From Bavariicoccus seileri WCC 4188 (GTDB lineage: Bacteria; Bacillota; Bacilli; Lactobacillales; Aerococcaceae), in contig NZ_ATXL01000002.1 of the NCBI RefSeq assembly GCF_000421665.1, positions 33,285 to 97,284 of the forward strand: DNA of 64,000 nt. Direction: 5' to 3'. Positions 37,707 to 47,858 of the stretch are shown here, in pieces (the stretch's first letter is position 1; each line of letters opens with the position of its first letter). The translations under genes and the position numbers were made by a program. The notes under the pieces were generated by a model that was not told the origin of the DNA, did not search any database, and saw only the letters and a program-made list of their open reading frames with translations.

Positions 37707-38450
37707 TCACCCATTCTTATACTTGTAAGCAGCAAAAAACAACCGTCCACTCTCATCACTGGCTGGCTCTTGATCAAATGCACTAGAAGGATAGACTGTG
37801 TAAAATCCTACTTCATAGAGCCATTGGACAATCTCTGAAATACTGTATGTTGTTTCAAAGTGATCTTCGACTGAACGTTCATACTTTCCATCCGCTTGTT
37901 TTAAAAAGATCTCAAGATGGTGTTGTACCGTATCTGGATTAGCCAGTTCACTCGACCATAGGACTGCACCCTGTTCGTTACTGTCATGGTATAAAAAGCC
38001 ATCAAACTCGTGTAACGTCCCTAACGAATGGCAATCAAAGAGAAAAACACCGCCATCCCTCAAGTGATCATATACCTGTTGAAAAACGGACTGCCATGGT
38101 GAGTCAACAAGGTAACACAAGCTATCACAAAAAGAGACGACGGTATCAAATTGACCTAGTTTCGCTAAATCAGTCATCGACTGGACGCTAAATTCAGCCG
38201 ACAACTGTTTAGACCTTGCCAAATCGATCATCTGTTGCGACAAATCGACACCAGTATAGTTAAGATTTTCATAAGTAGCCAATAGAGCTTTTGCAAGATT
38301 GCCAGCACCACATCCTAGATCTAAGACCTGACAGGCATCGAGAGACGACTTACCCTCAGGCAAATAAAGCGTCATATAAGTAACCCAGTCGCGGTATAGA
38401 GCCTTTGGCATCAATTGCTCGTATAGACGTGCAAAACCTTCATACATCAC
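37707..38450 (-). CDS. Class I SAM-dependent methyltransferase (YqeM type)
   Basis: The 247-residue protein has the SAM-binding motif VLDLGCGAGNLAKALL (about 42-57) and DTVVSFCDSLCYL. It overlaps rsfS by four bases and precedes tmcAL, the order yqeK-rsfS-yqeM-ylbM of Firmicutes. The substrate is unknown. Confidence 0.88.
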   Translation of the reverse strand: MMYEGFARLYEQLMPKALYRDWVTYMTLYLPEGKSSLDACQVLDLGCGAGNLAKALLATYENLNYTGVDLSQQMIDLARSKQLSAEFSVQSMTDLAKLGQFDTVVSFCDSLCYLVDSPWQSVFQQVYDHLRDGGVFLFDCHSLGTLHEFDGFLYHDSNEQGAVLWSSELANPDTVQHHLEIFLKQADGKYERSVEDHFETTYSISEIVQWLYEVGFYTVYPSSAFDQEPASDESGRLFFAAYKYKNG

Positions 38451-38812
38451 TGATTTAAGGCCTCAATATTGACTAAAGGAGCATCAGCCCAAAGCTTTTC
38501 AATGTTGTAAAACGACCGTTCAGAGTAATAGAAAACATGGACAATCACATCGATACAATCGATTAAGATCCACTTATCGCCATCCTTACCCTCTACATTT
38601 TTGATATCATAGCCTGCTTTAGTAACGGCCTCTTCTACGCCGCTTACAATAGCATCCACTTGGCGATCATTCTTACCACTAGTCACGACAAAATAGTCTG
38701 CTAATGGTGTCAAATTAGAGACATCTAGTGCTAATGTATCTGTTGCTAACTTATCATCAAGAGACTCGATAATCACTTTTAAAAGTTCTTTGTTTGGTTT
38801 CAAATTATTCAT
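38447..38812 (-). CDS. rsfS: Ribosome silencing factor
   Basis: Binds ribosomal protein L14 and blocks subunit joining when nutrients are limiting. The 121-residue protein has the family segments LTPLADYFVVTSGKNDRQVDAI and WILIDCIDVIVHVF near the C terminus. It lies downstream of yqeK and overlaps the methyltransferase gene. Confidence 0.94.
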   Translation of the reverse strand: MNNLKPNKELLKVIIESLDDKLATDTLALDVSNLTPLADYFVVTSGKNDRQVDAIVSGVEEAVTKAGYDIKNVEGKDGDKWILIDCIDVIVHVFYYSERSFYNIEKLWADAPLVNIEALNQ

Positions 38813-38927
38813 TTCTCTCCCATCATTTTTAATTCATTTTACTGATTCTATTTTTACTGAACCAATTTTTTCTGATTTTAATTTTAAAGGATTAGATGTT
38901 CTGACGCTTCGAGTCTAGCCCTTATCC

Positions 38928-39632
38928 TTAATGTTCCTGAAATCCGGCAACTTGTTTATTATAGACGGTGACTGCTTCAGGATAAATCGGTTTGTGTGTT
39001 GTCACCAAATGCTCTAAACTATGACTAATTTTGAAATCACAGGCTTCTTTTAGCGATGTTCTAGCCAGATTGCGAGCAATCTCAACGCCAGAAAAATCAC
39101 GTTTTGGTTCAATATAATCTGCCACGAACACAACTCGGGCCAGATCATCCATATGTTCGCCACCAATCGTATGTTGCCAAATACCATCATAGATACCCTT
39201 GTGGGTAAGACCATACTCATGCTTCAAGCGATAGGCTGCCACTGGTCCATGAACAATAGCGCTGCCATAATCACTCAAGGTTTGAGATAATCCGGTCTTA
39301 TGCAACCATTTTAGCTGGTCGCTTTTTGAGAGCTCTTTACACCAATCGTGACTCAAGCCACAAATACTGGCTGCTTCTTCATCCACTCCATAATGACGGG
39401 CTAGGCCGATAGCTGTTTGTTCAACTCTGACACAGTGTTCAAAGCGATGATCAGACAACGCCTTTTTGACAACGCTTATTAGCTCATCACGGCTGAGATC
39501 AATATAACCCTTATGATAAACGAGTGCCACAGGTTCAGGGTAATAAGGGACTTTGTCCACCTCAGCCTGGGGTATTTGCTGTAACGGTTCAAGTTCTTTG
39601 CTGTTTGTGCTGTTTTTCTCTTTATGACTCAT
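38928..39632 (-). CDS. yqeK: HD-domain Ap4A hydrolase YqeK
   Basis: Symmetrical diadenosine tetraphosphate hydrolase of the HD superfamily. The 234-residue protein has H in FEHCVRVEQTAIGLARHYG, the HD pair in CGLSHDWCKELS and H in WQHTIGGEHM. About 50 residues precede the usual family start, a poorly conserved extension with Glu/Pro-rich sequence. It follows nadD. Confidence 0.9.
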   Translation of the reverse strand: MSHKEKNSTNSKELEPLQQIPQAEVDKVPYYPEPVALVYHKGYIDLSRDELISVVKKALSDHRFEHCVRVEQTAIGLARHYGVDEEAASICGLSHDWCKELSKSDQLKWLHKTGLSQTLSDYGSAIVHGPVAAYRLKHEYGLTHKGIYDGIWQHTIGGEHMDDLARVVFVADYIEPKRDFSGVEIARNLARTSLKEACDFKISHSLEHLVTTHKPIYPEAVTVYNKQVAGFQEH

Positions 39633-39726
39633 TTTAAACCCTTCTTTAGTGATAAAACATTGGTGATAAGCTCTTTTTGAGAGGCTATCCTACTGTTAAA
39701 ACGACTTTTTCAAATGACTTTGTTTA

Positions 39727-40308
39727 CTAACGATATAACTCTTCAGCTTCGATATAGGATTTTACATTATCAGGAACGATATACTGAATACTCTCTCCAG
39801 CTTTTACCATATCGCGAACTTTAGTGGAGCTAACAGCCACTAATGGTGCTTTTAGCCAAGTCAGTGGGAACGGCTCTACTTTCTCATACCCTACCCGTTC
39901 AAAGGCAACGATAGGAATCATCTTCCTGAGATCATCGATTCTTTTCCAAGTAGGTAAGTCAAGGACCATATCGCCACCAATGATTAGAAAGAATTGAACA
40001 TCAGGTTCAGACTCTTTCAAAGTAGCTACAGCATCAACTGTATAACTCTTGCCATCACTTTGCTTTGGCTTTTGGGCAGTTAACTCGACGGTCAAATGTG
40101 GGTCATGGGAAGCGATACGTTCTACCATTGCTAACCGTGTCTCGAAGGGGCCTGTTTTCTTACCACTTTTATGTGGTGGTAGATAATCTGGCATCAATCT
40201 GACCTCGTCTAATTGCAATTGATGAAAAGCTTGATCGGCCATAATGAGGTGAGCCAGATGAGGTGGATTAAAACTACCTCCCAAAATGCCTACTCGTTTA
40301 GTTGTCAT
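39727..40308 (-). CDS. nadD: Nicotinate-nucleotide adenylyltransferase
   Basis: Forms deamido-NAD from nicotinate mononucleotide and ATP. The 193-residue protein has GILGGSFNPPHLAHL with the HxxH nucleotidyltransferase motif near the N terminus and the second motif VSSTKVRDMVKAG. The ATG at 40306-40308 overlaps yhbY by 11 nt and gives the family N terminus; the frame runs further to 40380 without support. Confidence 0.95.
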   Translation of the reverse strand: MTTKRVGILGGSFNPPHLAHLIMADQAFHQLQLDEVRLMPDYLPPHKSGKKTGPFETRLAMVERIASHDPHLTVELTAQKPKQSDGKSYTVDAVATLKESEPDVQFFLIIGGDMVLDLPTWKRIDDLRKMIPIVAFERVGYEKVEPFPLTWLKAPLVAVSSTKVRDMVKAGESIQYIVPDNVKSYIEAEELYR

Positions 40309-40639
40309 GATCGATGCCTTCACCAAATGTCTCAAAATACGCTGCTGATACATCCCGATATTTTGGTTCACTTGCGACACGAAATACGATTGAGATACGA
40401 CCGATTTGGCTAATCACTATGGCTCCAATACTTTCTAAGGCCTCTTTGACTGTTTCATTCGTTTCGTCTGAGTTTTGCAGGATACTGATCTTGATTAACT
40501 CCCGTTTAGCAAGAACGCGATCGATATCCTCCAATACTTCGGTTGAAATACCATTTTTACCAATTTGAACGATTGGCTTTAAAGGATGTGCTCTTTTCTT
40601 AAAAAACTGTTTTTGCTTTCCACTTAAGTTTTTACTCAC
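40298..40639 (-). CDS. yhbY: YhbY-family RNA-binding protein
   Basis: The 113-residue protein starts with LSGKQKQFFKKRAHPLKPIVQIGKNGIS, the CRS1/YhbY KH-like fold, and takes part in ribosome assembly. It overlaps the end of yqeH by four bases and the start of nadD, indicating one operon. Confidence 0.95.
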   Translation of the reverse strand: MSKNLSGKQKQFFKKRAHPLKPIVQIGKNGISTEVLEDIDRVLAKRELIKISILQNSDETNETVKEALESIGAIVISQIGRISIVFRVASEPKYRDVSAAYFETFGEGIDHDN

Positions 40640-41778
40640 TCTGATTTAACTCCTTGATCTTGTCCAAATAGCGCTGGTCTGATGATAATATCATTTTTAG
40701 CAACTGCCCAAGCACTGATTTGGCTAGGTTGATTAATTGTGATCCAGCCTAAACCCGAATAGACCACATCACTCGCTTCTTTTACCGTATAGGTGTGTTG
40801 TTTTAATGGAAGTGGTTCGGATTTTTTTGGCGGTTGTAAGATGCCACCGACATGTTTTTGGTAAAAGGCATCTGCTCGACTCGTCCTTGTTCTATGAATC
40901 AATAATTGATTCGGCAAATAGCACGTGACACTTCCCCTTTTTGGACCTTCATAATCTAAACGAGCAACTCCACCGATGAATAAGGTTTGTCCCTTATTCA
41001 ATTGATAGGTGATTGGTCTCAATTCTTTTTTAGGCATAATGTATTTCAGATCAGATGGGTCTAAAAAGCTAGATAATTGATGTTTTTGGATAATCCCTGG
41101 TGTATCGATGATCGAAGCCCCATCATCCAAAGGGATAGCGATTCTTCCCAGAGTCGTTCCAGGATAGTATGACGTTGTAATTCTCTTTTTATCCTCACCG
41201 ACTGCACCAAGTATGCCATTGATAATGGTTGATTTTCCGACATTAGCCACACCAACTACATAGACGTCTCGTCCCTTACGAGCGTTTTCGATTGAAGCCA
41301 TCAACTCATCGATTCCTCTATTTTTTGAGGCAGAAACAAACGCAACATCGACGGCATTGATGCCCTGTTCTTTAACCCTCTTTTTGATGTAATTTTTCAG
41401 TTTTCTACTATTGAAGCTTTTTGGCAATAGGTCGATTTTGTTAACCGTTACGAGGACCGGATTTTTCCCGACAAACCGTTGAAGTCCATTTATAGTCGAT
41501 CCATAGAGATCTAACGCATCTAAGACATAAATGACTAATGCATCAGAAGCTGCAACATCATTTAATAACTCTAAAAAATCGTCGTCGGTCAATGAAGCCG
41601 GACTAATTTCATTGTAATGTCTTAGTTTGAAACAACGGGAACAATAGACTGAATGATGTTGTTTTTCAACTGCTCTCGCGAGTGCATTAGGAGGGATATA
41701 CCCTGATCCATTTGGGTCATCTACCTGTAATTTGGCACCACAGCCAGGGCAATAGCGATTATTAAGCATCTGTGTCAT
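40636..41778 (-). CDS. yqeH: Circularly permuted GTPase YqeH
   Basis: GTPase required for 30S subunit assembly. The 380-residue protein has an N-terminal four-Cys zinc finger (YCPGCG near 8-13 and YCSRCF near 45-50), then the permuted order G4 (VNKIDLL), G1 (GVANVGKSTIINGIL) and G3 (IDTPGI), with a C-terminal RNA-binding region. It overlaps the end of yqeG by 17 nt. Confidence 0.95.
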   Translation of the reverse strand: MTQMLNNRYCPGCGAKLQVDDPNGSGYIPPNALARAVEKQHHSVYCSRCFKLRHYNEISPASLTDDDFLELLNDVAASDALVIYVLDALDLYGSTINGLQRFVGKNPVLVTVNKIDLLPKSFNSRKLKNYIKKRVKEQGINAVDVAFVSASKNRGIDELMASIENARKGRDVYVVGVANVGKSTIINGILGAVGEDKKRITTSYYPGTTLGRIAIPLDDGASIIDTPGIIQKHQLSSFLDPSDLKYIMPKKELRPITYQLNKGQTLFIGGVARLDYEGPKRGSVTCYLPNQLLIHRTRTSRADAFYQKHVGGILQPPKKSEPLPLKQHTYTVKEASDVVYSGLGWITINQPSQISAWAVAKNDIIIRPALFGQDQGVKSE

Positions 41779-42301
41779 CTAAAGAATCCCTCCATTCTAA
41801 TAGTTTTTTGCGATCGAGATAACGATATAACAAATGGCGTTCTAAGAAACGGTTAGTTCTGGTCTTCCAACTATCTGTATCGACTAGAGGTTCAACTAAA
41901 ATCGTTCGAACATTTGCCCTATTTCCTGCCCAGATATCAGTAATCAACTGATCGCCAATCATCACAACTTCGTTTTCAGAAAGTTTAAGTTGGGATAAGG
42001 CTCTTGTGATGCCACTTGTCATTGGCTTTTTTGCTCTTGCTACATAAAGAACACCCAGATTGTCAGCCACTCTTTTGATGCGTTTATCCGAGTTGTTCGA
42101 GACAACCACGATGGGAATACCAGCAGTCTTAAATTGCTTGATCCACTTCATGGTTATCTCTTTTGCATCCGGATTATTCCATTCCACTAATGTGTTGTCT
42201 AGATCGGTCAAGACAGCTTTGATTCCTAGAGCTGTCAATTGTTCCGGCGTGATATTAAAAATCGTCGTTACAAGCCATGTTGGCTTAAAATTATCAAGCA
42301 C
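41762..42301 (-). CDS. yqeG: YqeG, HAD superfamily phosphatase
   Basis: The 179-residue IIIA-type HAD protein has the DxDxT motif in VLTDLDNTLVEWN, VVSNNSDKR and MIGDQLITDIWAGNRA. It is first in the yqeG-yqeH-yhbY-nadD-yqeK-rsfS operon conserved in Firmicutes. The substrate is unknown; related proteins act on phosphatidylglycerophosphate. Confidence 0.93.
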   Translation of the reverse strand: MLDNFKPTWLVTTIFNITPEQLTALGIKAVLTDLDNTLVEWNNPDAKEITMKWIKQFKTAGIPIVVVSNNSDKRIKRVADNLGVLYVARAKKPMTSGITRALSQLKLSENEVVMIGDQLITDIWAGNRANVRTILVEPLVDTDSWKTRTNRFLERHLLYRYLDRKKLLEWRDSLDDTDA

Positions 42302-42371
42302 TGTTACTAGTCCTCATTTCTAAAAAAACCACAGATTAATAAAAATCCATGGCTCTCCGTTCTATAATTGG

Positions 42372-42596
42372 TTAAAGAATTTCATATACTTCAATCGCAA
42401 CGAGGTCAATATCATCGAATTGATAGGTTTGTTGATTCTTGAAATCTTCCAATTTAAACAAGTTTTCCTCTGGTTGATACGTAACAGCACAGACCTCTTC
42501 ACCTAAGTGGGCAAAATGACGTGTCCGGTTCGGTTCATCAGCTACCATCGTTTTTTCGATTCGGCTGATAATTTCCTTTAATTTAGAGTTTGCCAT
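42372..42596 (-). CDS. DUF1797 (YkuJ) family protein
   Basis: The 74-residue acidic protein matches the DUF1797/YkuJ family, with the stretches RHFAHLGEEVCAVTYQPEENLF and FDDIDLVAIEVYEIL. Structures in the family show a small alpha/beta fold with no known activity. The ATG at 42594-42596 gives GAGAG at good spacing; one at 42602 overlaps it. Confidence 0.85.
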   Translation of the reverse strand: MANSKLKEIISRIEKTMVADEPNRTRHFAHLGEEVCAVTYQPEENLFKLEDFKNQQTYQFDDIDLVAIEVYEIL

Positions 42597-42679
42597 ATTC
42601 ATCTCTCATTTCTAACCCTTATCGGGTAAAACTTCTGAATACACTATAGCAAAAAAAGCGACTCATTACCATCTAGACG

Positions 42680-43543
42680 TCACTGCCACCAGAGTTTGAT
42701 TAATGCTTGGGTGCCGTCCATCCCGTAGCCTTCATCCACTAATTGACGATATAAGTCTCTAGCAACCTGAGTTGCTGGTAGTTCTAACCCCATTTTTTTT
42801 GCTTCATCAAGGGCAATCGTCAAGTCTTTCAAAAAGTGTTTTGCAAAGAATCCTGGGCTGTAATCATCCTTCAAGATTTGTGGTGCATAATGACTTAGCG
42901 ACCAGTTCGCCGCAGCACCGCCTCCGACTGTTTTCAATACTTTTTCTAAATCAAGACCAGCTTTTTTGGCATAGACAAGCAATTCGACCATCCCTGTCAT
43001 CGTTCCAGCAATCATGATTTGATTAGCCATTTTGGTGTGTTGCCCAGCCCCAGGTCCGCCTTGTAGTGTAATAGCACTTGAAAAAGGCTCTAAGACCGGC
43101 TCAACAGCTTTCAAATCTTCGCTGCTACCACCAATCATGACTGTTAAACGACCAGCTTGAGCACCTAGATCACCACCAGATACCGGCGCATCCATCCCAT
43201 GTGCCCCTCGATCTGTCGCTGTCTGAGCAATTTTTTGTGCTAAAGTTGGGGTAGAAGTTGTTAAATCGATGAGATACTTGCCCGTCACATCAACTGAGAA
43301 AACACCTCGCTCGCCAAAATAAATAGTTTCGACATCCTTAGGAAAGCCAACAATAGATAATATCACATCGCTCTTCTCAGTCACTAAAGCTGGCGAATCC
43401 GCCCATATAGCGCCTCGTTCAACTAAGCTATCTGCTTTCTTTTTGGTTCGATTATAGACGATCACGTCAAAGCCGGCATCAAGAATATGTCCTGCCATTG
43501 ATTTGCCCATCACACCCGTACCGATAAATCCAACTGTTGTCAT
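42680..43543 (-). CDS. NAD(P)-dependent 3-hydroxyisobutyrate dehydrogenase family protein
   Basis: Beta-hydroxyacid dehydrogenase of 287 residues with the Rossmann motif GFIGTGVMGKSMAGHIL (5-21), the substrate motif DAPVSGGDLGAQAG and the catalytic Lys in GAGQHTKMANQI (about residue 170). Substrate could be a 3-hydroxy acid, tartronate semialdehyde or succinic semialdehyde; sequence alone does not decide. It stands alone between DUF1797 and a glycosyltransferase. Confidence 0.88.
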   Translation of the reverse strand: MTTVGFIGTGVMGKSMAGHILDAGFDVIVYNRTKKKADSLVERGAIWADSPALVTEKSDVILSIVGFPKDVETIYFGERGVFSVDVTGKYLIDLTTSTPTLAQKIAQTATDRGAHGMDAPVSGGDLGAQAGRLTVMIGGSSEDLKAVEPVLEPFSSAITLQGGPGAGQHTKMANQIMIAGTMTGMVELLVYAKKAGLDLEKVLKTVGGGAAANWSLSHYAPQILKDDYSPGFFAKHFLKDLTIALDEAKKMGLELPATQVARDLYRQLVDEGYGMDGTQALIKLWWQ

Positions 43544-43595
43544 TGATAGACCTCCTAATCATAGTATCTCTTACTCGTTGCTTTTTTCTGCCTCA

Positions 43596-44822
43596 TCACT
43601 TTTTTTTGCGACCCGTTTGAATTAACTTTAAAAACAATTCTTTTTGAGCTTCTAACATACCCTCTTCGTGTTCTTCAAACCACTGATGATTGCGAATAGA
43701 TTGTTGATAAACTTCAAGAACACTTTTTCCGAATTTCTCTACCGAGATAGATTCTCTAATAGCATCCCTAGCGTCATGATGTGTTTTCGCATATGCTAGA
43801 TCTTCTGTAATATATTGGGCAACCGTCACGCCAAAGCTATCACTGAATTCGAACAATCTACCGCATTCACGAGCCGTCACAATCGTTTCTAGATAAGTAT
43901 TCTTCTTAGCGATGACCGGTAACTCATTTGCAATTGCCTCGATATAAGTCAACCCCTGCGTTTCAGAATCTGAAGTGTTCACATATAAATCGCTAGCTTG
44001 ATAATAGCGGTAAACCTCTTTGTTTGGAATCTCTAATGTGAATTGAACAACTGAAGTCAAGTGCTCATCAGCAACCATTTTCTGTAGACGGTCTCGATCT
44101 GGGCCATCGCCAACAACCAACAACTTAACCGATGGATGGATAGCTTGAATCGTTGGAAACTGACGGATAATGGTATCAATATTTTTCTCAGACGATAACC
44201 GACTTAACGATAACAAGACGATATCATCATCTGTATAGCCTAACTGAGTCCTTAACTCTTGACGTTTTTCAACATCATAAGCAGGTAAAGGAACTCCAGT
44301 CGGGATCACAAAAATTTGTTGTTTTACGCCGTAAGATTCTAATGTTTTTTTAGTAAGCTCACTCGGTACAATAACACCAAATGTACGATCACAGTAGAAG
44401 CGAGATAATTTACGAACGTGCTCTGGTTTCAACAATTTGCCTTGTGCGATGTAGTGTAAATAACGTTCATACATCGTGTGATAAGTATGGACTAATGGGA
44501 TATCTAACTTATTAGCCACGTACCGTCCAATCAATCCCAAACTAAACTCCGTTTGTGTATGGACGATATCGAGTTGATATTCCTTAGCAATTTTAAGTGC
44601 TCGATTGGCACCAGAAATAGCCACACGCCGATCATGAAAAGCGACGAATGGAATGCTTGGCAAACGGATGACGTTCGTTTCATAAGTGGCATTGGGGTCT
44701 GTCGTGGTGAAAATGATAACACCATGCCCTAGCCGTTCTAGTTCGCTCTTCAACATACTGATTGAAGTAGCCACACCGCTGACCTGGGGAAAATAAGTAT
44801 CAGTAAAAATGCCTATCTGCAT
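43596..44822 (-). CDS. Glycosyltransferase family 4, probable diacylglycerol 3-glucosyltransferase
   Basis: The 408-residue GT-B enzyme begins MQIGIFTDTYFPQVSGVATSI and has the sugar-nucleotide segment TSDSETQGLTYIEAIANELPVIA. This pattern is typical of the enterococcal and staphylococcal glucosyltransferases that make glucosyl-diacylglycerol anchors for lipoteichoic acid. The start at 44820-44822 gives the expected N terminus. A second GT4 protein is at 29951-30964. Confidence 0.87.
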   Translation of the reverse strand: MQIGIFTDTYFPQVSGVATSISMLKSELERLGHGVIIFTTTDPNATYETNVIRLPSIPFVAFHDRRVAISGANRALKIAKEYQLDIVHTQTEFSLGLIGRYVANKLDIPLVHTYHTMYERYLHYIAQGKLLKPEHVRKLSRFYCDRTFGVIVPSELTKKTLESYGVKQQIFVIPTGVPLPAYDVEKRQELRTQLGYTDDDIVLLSLSRLSSEKNIDTIIRQFPTIQAIHPSVKLLVVGDGPDRDRLQKMVADEHLTSVVQFTLEIPNKEVYRYYQASDLYVNTSDSETQGLTYIEAIANELPVIAKKNTYLETIVTARECGRLFEFSDSFGVTVAQYITEDLAYAKTHHDARDAIRESISVEKFGKSVLEVYQQSIRNHQWFEEHEEGMLEAQKELFLKLIQTGRKKK

Positions 44823-45004
44823 AACATGGCCTACACTTTCCAAAAATGATAGTTATATTATAGCAAAATTGCCCTCTACATGGTACGACAAACCACTAAA
44901 ATGGTGCTAAAGACTGAGAAGCCAGAGAAGTCGAGCAATTTCGAGACTTAAAACACCCTTGCAACTTCCAGTCGCTACCCACTTTGACGTAGAAACTATA
45001 AAAA

Positions 45005-45042
45005 AGAAAAAAGACTAGGAACGAATTCCTAGTCCTTTGATC
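45005..45042 (-). terminator. Terminator after ptsI
   Basis: Stem GACTAGGAA (45013-45021) / TTCCTAGTC (45026-45034), followed on the minus strand by a T run (TTTTTTC). Downstream of the ptsI stop. Confidence 0.9.
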
Positions 45043-45074
45043 TTTTAACATAAATGGTCGATTAATCGAGTCAA

Positions 45075-46802
45075 TTAATCTAAATGACTCGTTGCTTTTT
45101 CAACTAGCGCAGTTACTTCTTCAACAGTTCCTTGTTCTAATGCTTTTGCAGCAAGTTCCTTCATATCAGAAGTATCAAGCTTGCTCATCAAACTACGTGT
45201 TTTCAAGACTGATGAAGCAGACATAGAGAACTCATCGAGGCCTAAGCCTACGAGTAATGGTACAGCAATTTGATCGCCAGCCATTTCACCACACATACCA
45301 GTCCATTTACCTTCTGCATGAGCAGAATCAATCACATGTTTGATCAATGTCAAAATAGCAGGATTGTATGGTTGATAGAGATAAGAAACTTGTTGATTCA
45401 TGCGGTCAGCAGCCATCGTATATTGGATTAAGTCGTTTGTACCAATACTAAAGAAGTCAACTTCTTTTGCGAATTGGTGCGCTAAGACTGCGGCAGCAGG
45501 TATCTCAATCATGATTCCTACTTGAATGCCATCTGCTACTTCAATACCTTCATCTTTTAATTTTGCTTTTTCTTCCAAGAGAATCTTCTTCGCTTGGCGG
45601 AATTCATCAAGAGTTGCAATCATTGGGAACATGATTCGCAATTGTCCATGGACAGAAGCACGTAACAATGCCCGTAATTGTGTCCGGAACATCCCTTCAT
45701 CATTCAAGCAAATACGAATAGCGCGGTAACCTAGGAATGGGTTCATTTCTTTTGGTAATTTCAAATAAGGTAATTCCTTATCGCCACCAATATCCATTGT
45801 TCTAACAACGACTGGTTTGCCATTCATTCCTTCTAGCACAGCTTTATAAGCATCATATTGTTCGTCTTCAGTTGGAAAGTTTTCTGAATCCATGTACAAG
45901 AACTCAGTCCGATATAATCCAACTGCTTCCGCACCATTGTTCAAAACACCATCTAAATCTTTTGGAGTCCCAATATTTGCAGCGAGTTCAAAATGAACAC
46001 CGTCTTTGGTTTCAGTTTTTGCATCCACCAACTTAGCCCATTCAATTTGTTGTTTATGGAAGGCTTCACCTTTAGCTTTGAAAGACTTAACTGTTTTTTC
46101 ATCAGGATCAACAATAACTTCTCCGTCTAATCCATCAATAATAACTAAGTCGCCTTTTTCAACATTATCGGTGATTGTCTTTGTACCAACAATTGCTGGA
46201 ATTTCAAGTGAACGTGCCATAATAGCCGAGTGACTCGTCCGTCCACCAATATTAGTAACGAAACCCCTCACATATTTACGGTTTAATTGAGCTGTATCAC
46301 TAGGTGTTAAATCATTAGCTACCACAACGACTTCTTCTTTAATCGTTGCAGGACTAGGCAATTCTACCCCTAATAAGTTTGCCAAAATACGTTTGGTCAC
46401 ATCGCGGATATCAGCCGCACGTTCTTGCATATAATGATTGTCAGTCATTGCTTCAAACATGCTAATAAAAGTATCAGTTACTTCTTTCAAAGCACTCTCA
46501 GCATTGACTTTTTCACTATCGATAGTTGTCTTAATCTGTCCAATCAATTCAGGGTCAATAGCGACCATAAGATGTGCATCAAAAACCTTAGCTTCTTCTT
46601 CGCCAAGACTTTCAGCTGCTGTATCACGGATCACTTTGATTTGGTCTTGGGTTTTAGCCAAAGCCTCATCTAACCGTTTGCCCTCAGCTTTCGGATCTTG
46701 TCCTTCAACTTTTTTGAATGTTAGATCTGGTTCAGTCAACAAATAAGCTTTTGCGATTGCGACGCCATCACTGGCGGCTATCCCTGTTGTCTTAAATGTC
46801 AT
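45075..46802 (-). CDS. ptsI: PTS enzyme I, phosphoenolpyruvate-protein phosphotransferase
   Basis: General PTS component that passes phosphate from PEP to HPr. The 575-residue protein has the phosphohistidine motif [21 protein letters not shown] (His near 190), the PEP-binding region [25 protein letters not shown] and the C-terminal CGEMAGD. Its start overlaps the ptsH stop by one base (TAATG). Confidence 0.98.
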   Translation of the reverse strand: MTFKTTGIAASDGVAIAKAYLLTEPDLTFKKVEGQDPKAEGKRLDEALAKTQDQIKVIRDTAAESLGEEEAKVFDAHLMVAIDPELIGQIKTTIDSEKVNAESALKEVTDTFISMFEAMTDNHYMQERAADIRDVTKRILANLLGVELPSPATIKEEVVVVANDLTPSDTAQLNRKYVRGFVTNIGGRTSHSAIMARSLEIPAIVGTKTITDNVEKGDLVIIDGLDGEVIVDPDEKTVKSFKAKGEAFHKQQIEWAKLVDAKTETKDGVHFELAANIGTPKDLDGVLNNGAEAVGLYRTEFLYMDSENFPTEDEQYDAYKAVLEGMNGKPVVVRTMDIGGDKELPYLKLPKEMNPFLGYRAIRICLNDEGMFRTQLRALLRASVHGQLRIMFPMIATLDEFRQAKKILLEEKAKLKDEGIEVADGIQVGIMIEIPAAAVLAHQFAKEVDFFSIGTNDLIQYTMAADRMNQQVSYLYQPYNPAILTLIKHVIDSAHAEGKWTGMCGEMAGDQIAVPLLVGLGLDEFSMSASSVLKTRSLMSKLDTSDMKELAAKALEQGTVEEVTALVEKATSHLD

Positions 46803-47068
46803 TACTCAGCCAATCCTTCGCTCTTCATAGTTTCTTCGATCCCAGCAATTGCTTCAGCTGCATCTTCGCCATCAGCAGTGATGACAACATGAGAACCTTG
46901 ACCAACACCTAAAGACATAACGCCCATGACCGATTTCAAGTTAACGGCTTTACCCTTATACTCTAAATTGATGTCGCTTGAATATTTACTAGCTGTTTGC
47001 ACCAATAAAGTCGCAGGACGAGCATGAATCCCTGTTTCTGCAATGATATCAAATTCGCGTTTTTCCAT
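46802..47068 (-). CDS. ptsH: PTS phosphocarrier protein HPr
   Basis: The 88-residue HPr has the phosphorylation site His15 in [10 protein letters not shown] and the HPr kinase site Ser46 in [12 protein letters not shown]. The second site shows that this is the regulatory HPr of Gram-positive catabolite repression, not Crh. It is first in the ptsHI operon. Confidence 0.98.
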   Translation of the reverse strand: MEKREFDIIAETGIHARPATLLVQTASKYSSDINLEYKGKAVNLKSVMGVMSLGVGQGSHVVITADGEDAAEAIAGIEETMKSEGLAE

Positions 47069-47322
47069 GTTGATAAACCCCTTCGTAAAAAGTATATTTT
47101 GTGAATGAGAACGTTATTATTACAACGTCCTTTCAGTTTATAACATTACCATTTTTTGAAGAAATAGACAACCTTTTACGTCTTAGTTCCGCCCACTAAG
47201 TGAAGTTTTTCATTTTTTTGGGTATTTTTAGATTTTTTTGAGTGTTCTTAGATCAAATCACATGATAATTTTTCAAAAAAAGCGTATAATAAAAAACAAC
47301 ATGGGTGGAGGAGTAACGCACT

Positions 47323-47634
47323 ATGAAATTGATCGACATTACTAATAATCATCCCAAGCTTGTCAATGAACAGTTGTCTAACACGGACGCACAAATGGTA
47401 AAAGTTTATTCTTTAGGACAAACGACTGTTATCTACACAATCGCGCCAACACATAAAGATCTAGTGATCATTAATCCTAAAAGGCCGATTAGAGACAATG
47501 AGATTGACTACGTCTTACAACGGACAATCAAAGCACCACTTCAGTCATTGGAAGTTACCCACGTTGGTAATTTTGTGGAAATCACACAATCCTTGAAGAA
47601 AAAACGACCAACATTTGTGCCGAGATTTTCATAG
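47323..47634 (+). CDS. DUF1827 family protein
   Basis: The 103-residue protein matches the DUF1827 family of enterococci and relatives, which commonly lies next to ptsHI. A TATAAT -10 box (47283-47288) and GGAGGAGT precede the start. Function is unknown. It is the last host gene before the integrated element and is followed by a very strong terminator. Confidence 0.82.
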   Translation: MKLIDITNNHPKLVNEQLSNTDAQMVKVYSLGQTTVIYTIAPTHKDLVIINPKRPIRDNEIDYVLQRTIKAPLQSLEVTHVGNFVEITQSLKKKRPTFVPRFS

Positions 47635-47720
47635 CCTATCGCTTTAAAATATGACTCTAATTTATCGTTTTAATTTGTAGTTGTTTAGCGTTTTAGCTAT
47701 TTTATATTTTTATAAGGAAT

Positions 47721-47766
47721 AAAGGAGTTTCAGAGTAGCGTTTGCTACTCTGAAACTCCTTTTTCC
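47721..47766 (+). terminator. Strong terminator after the DUF1827 gene
   Basis: A 19-bp stem (47721-47739 with 47744-47762) around a GTTT loop, followed by TTTTTCC. It separates the host unit from the integrated element. Confidence 0.93.
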
Positions 47767-47833
47767 ATTATCAGTTCTAATCTTATTTTATTCTTACTCT
47801 TTTGATCTAATCGTATAATTCTTTTTAAATAAC

Positions 47834-47858
47834 CTTTAAACGGTGTTCAAAAAGCAGC
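47834..47858. other. Left attachment site (25-bp direct repeat)
   Basis: CTTTAAACGGTGTTC followed by AAAAAGCAGC, identical to 63975-63999; the bases on either side differ between the copies, so the repeat is exactly 25 bp. On the minus strand it could encode the end of a gene (frame reading LLFEHRLK, then VI and a stop on the host side). Confidence 0.88.
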
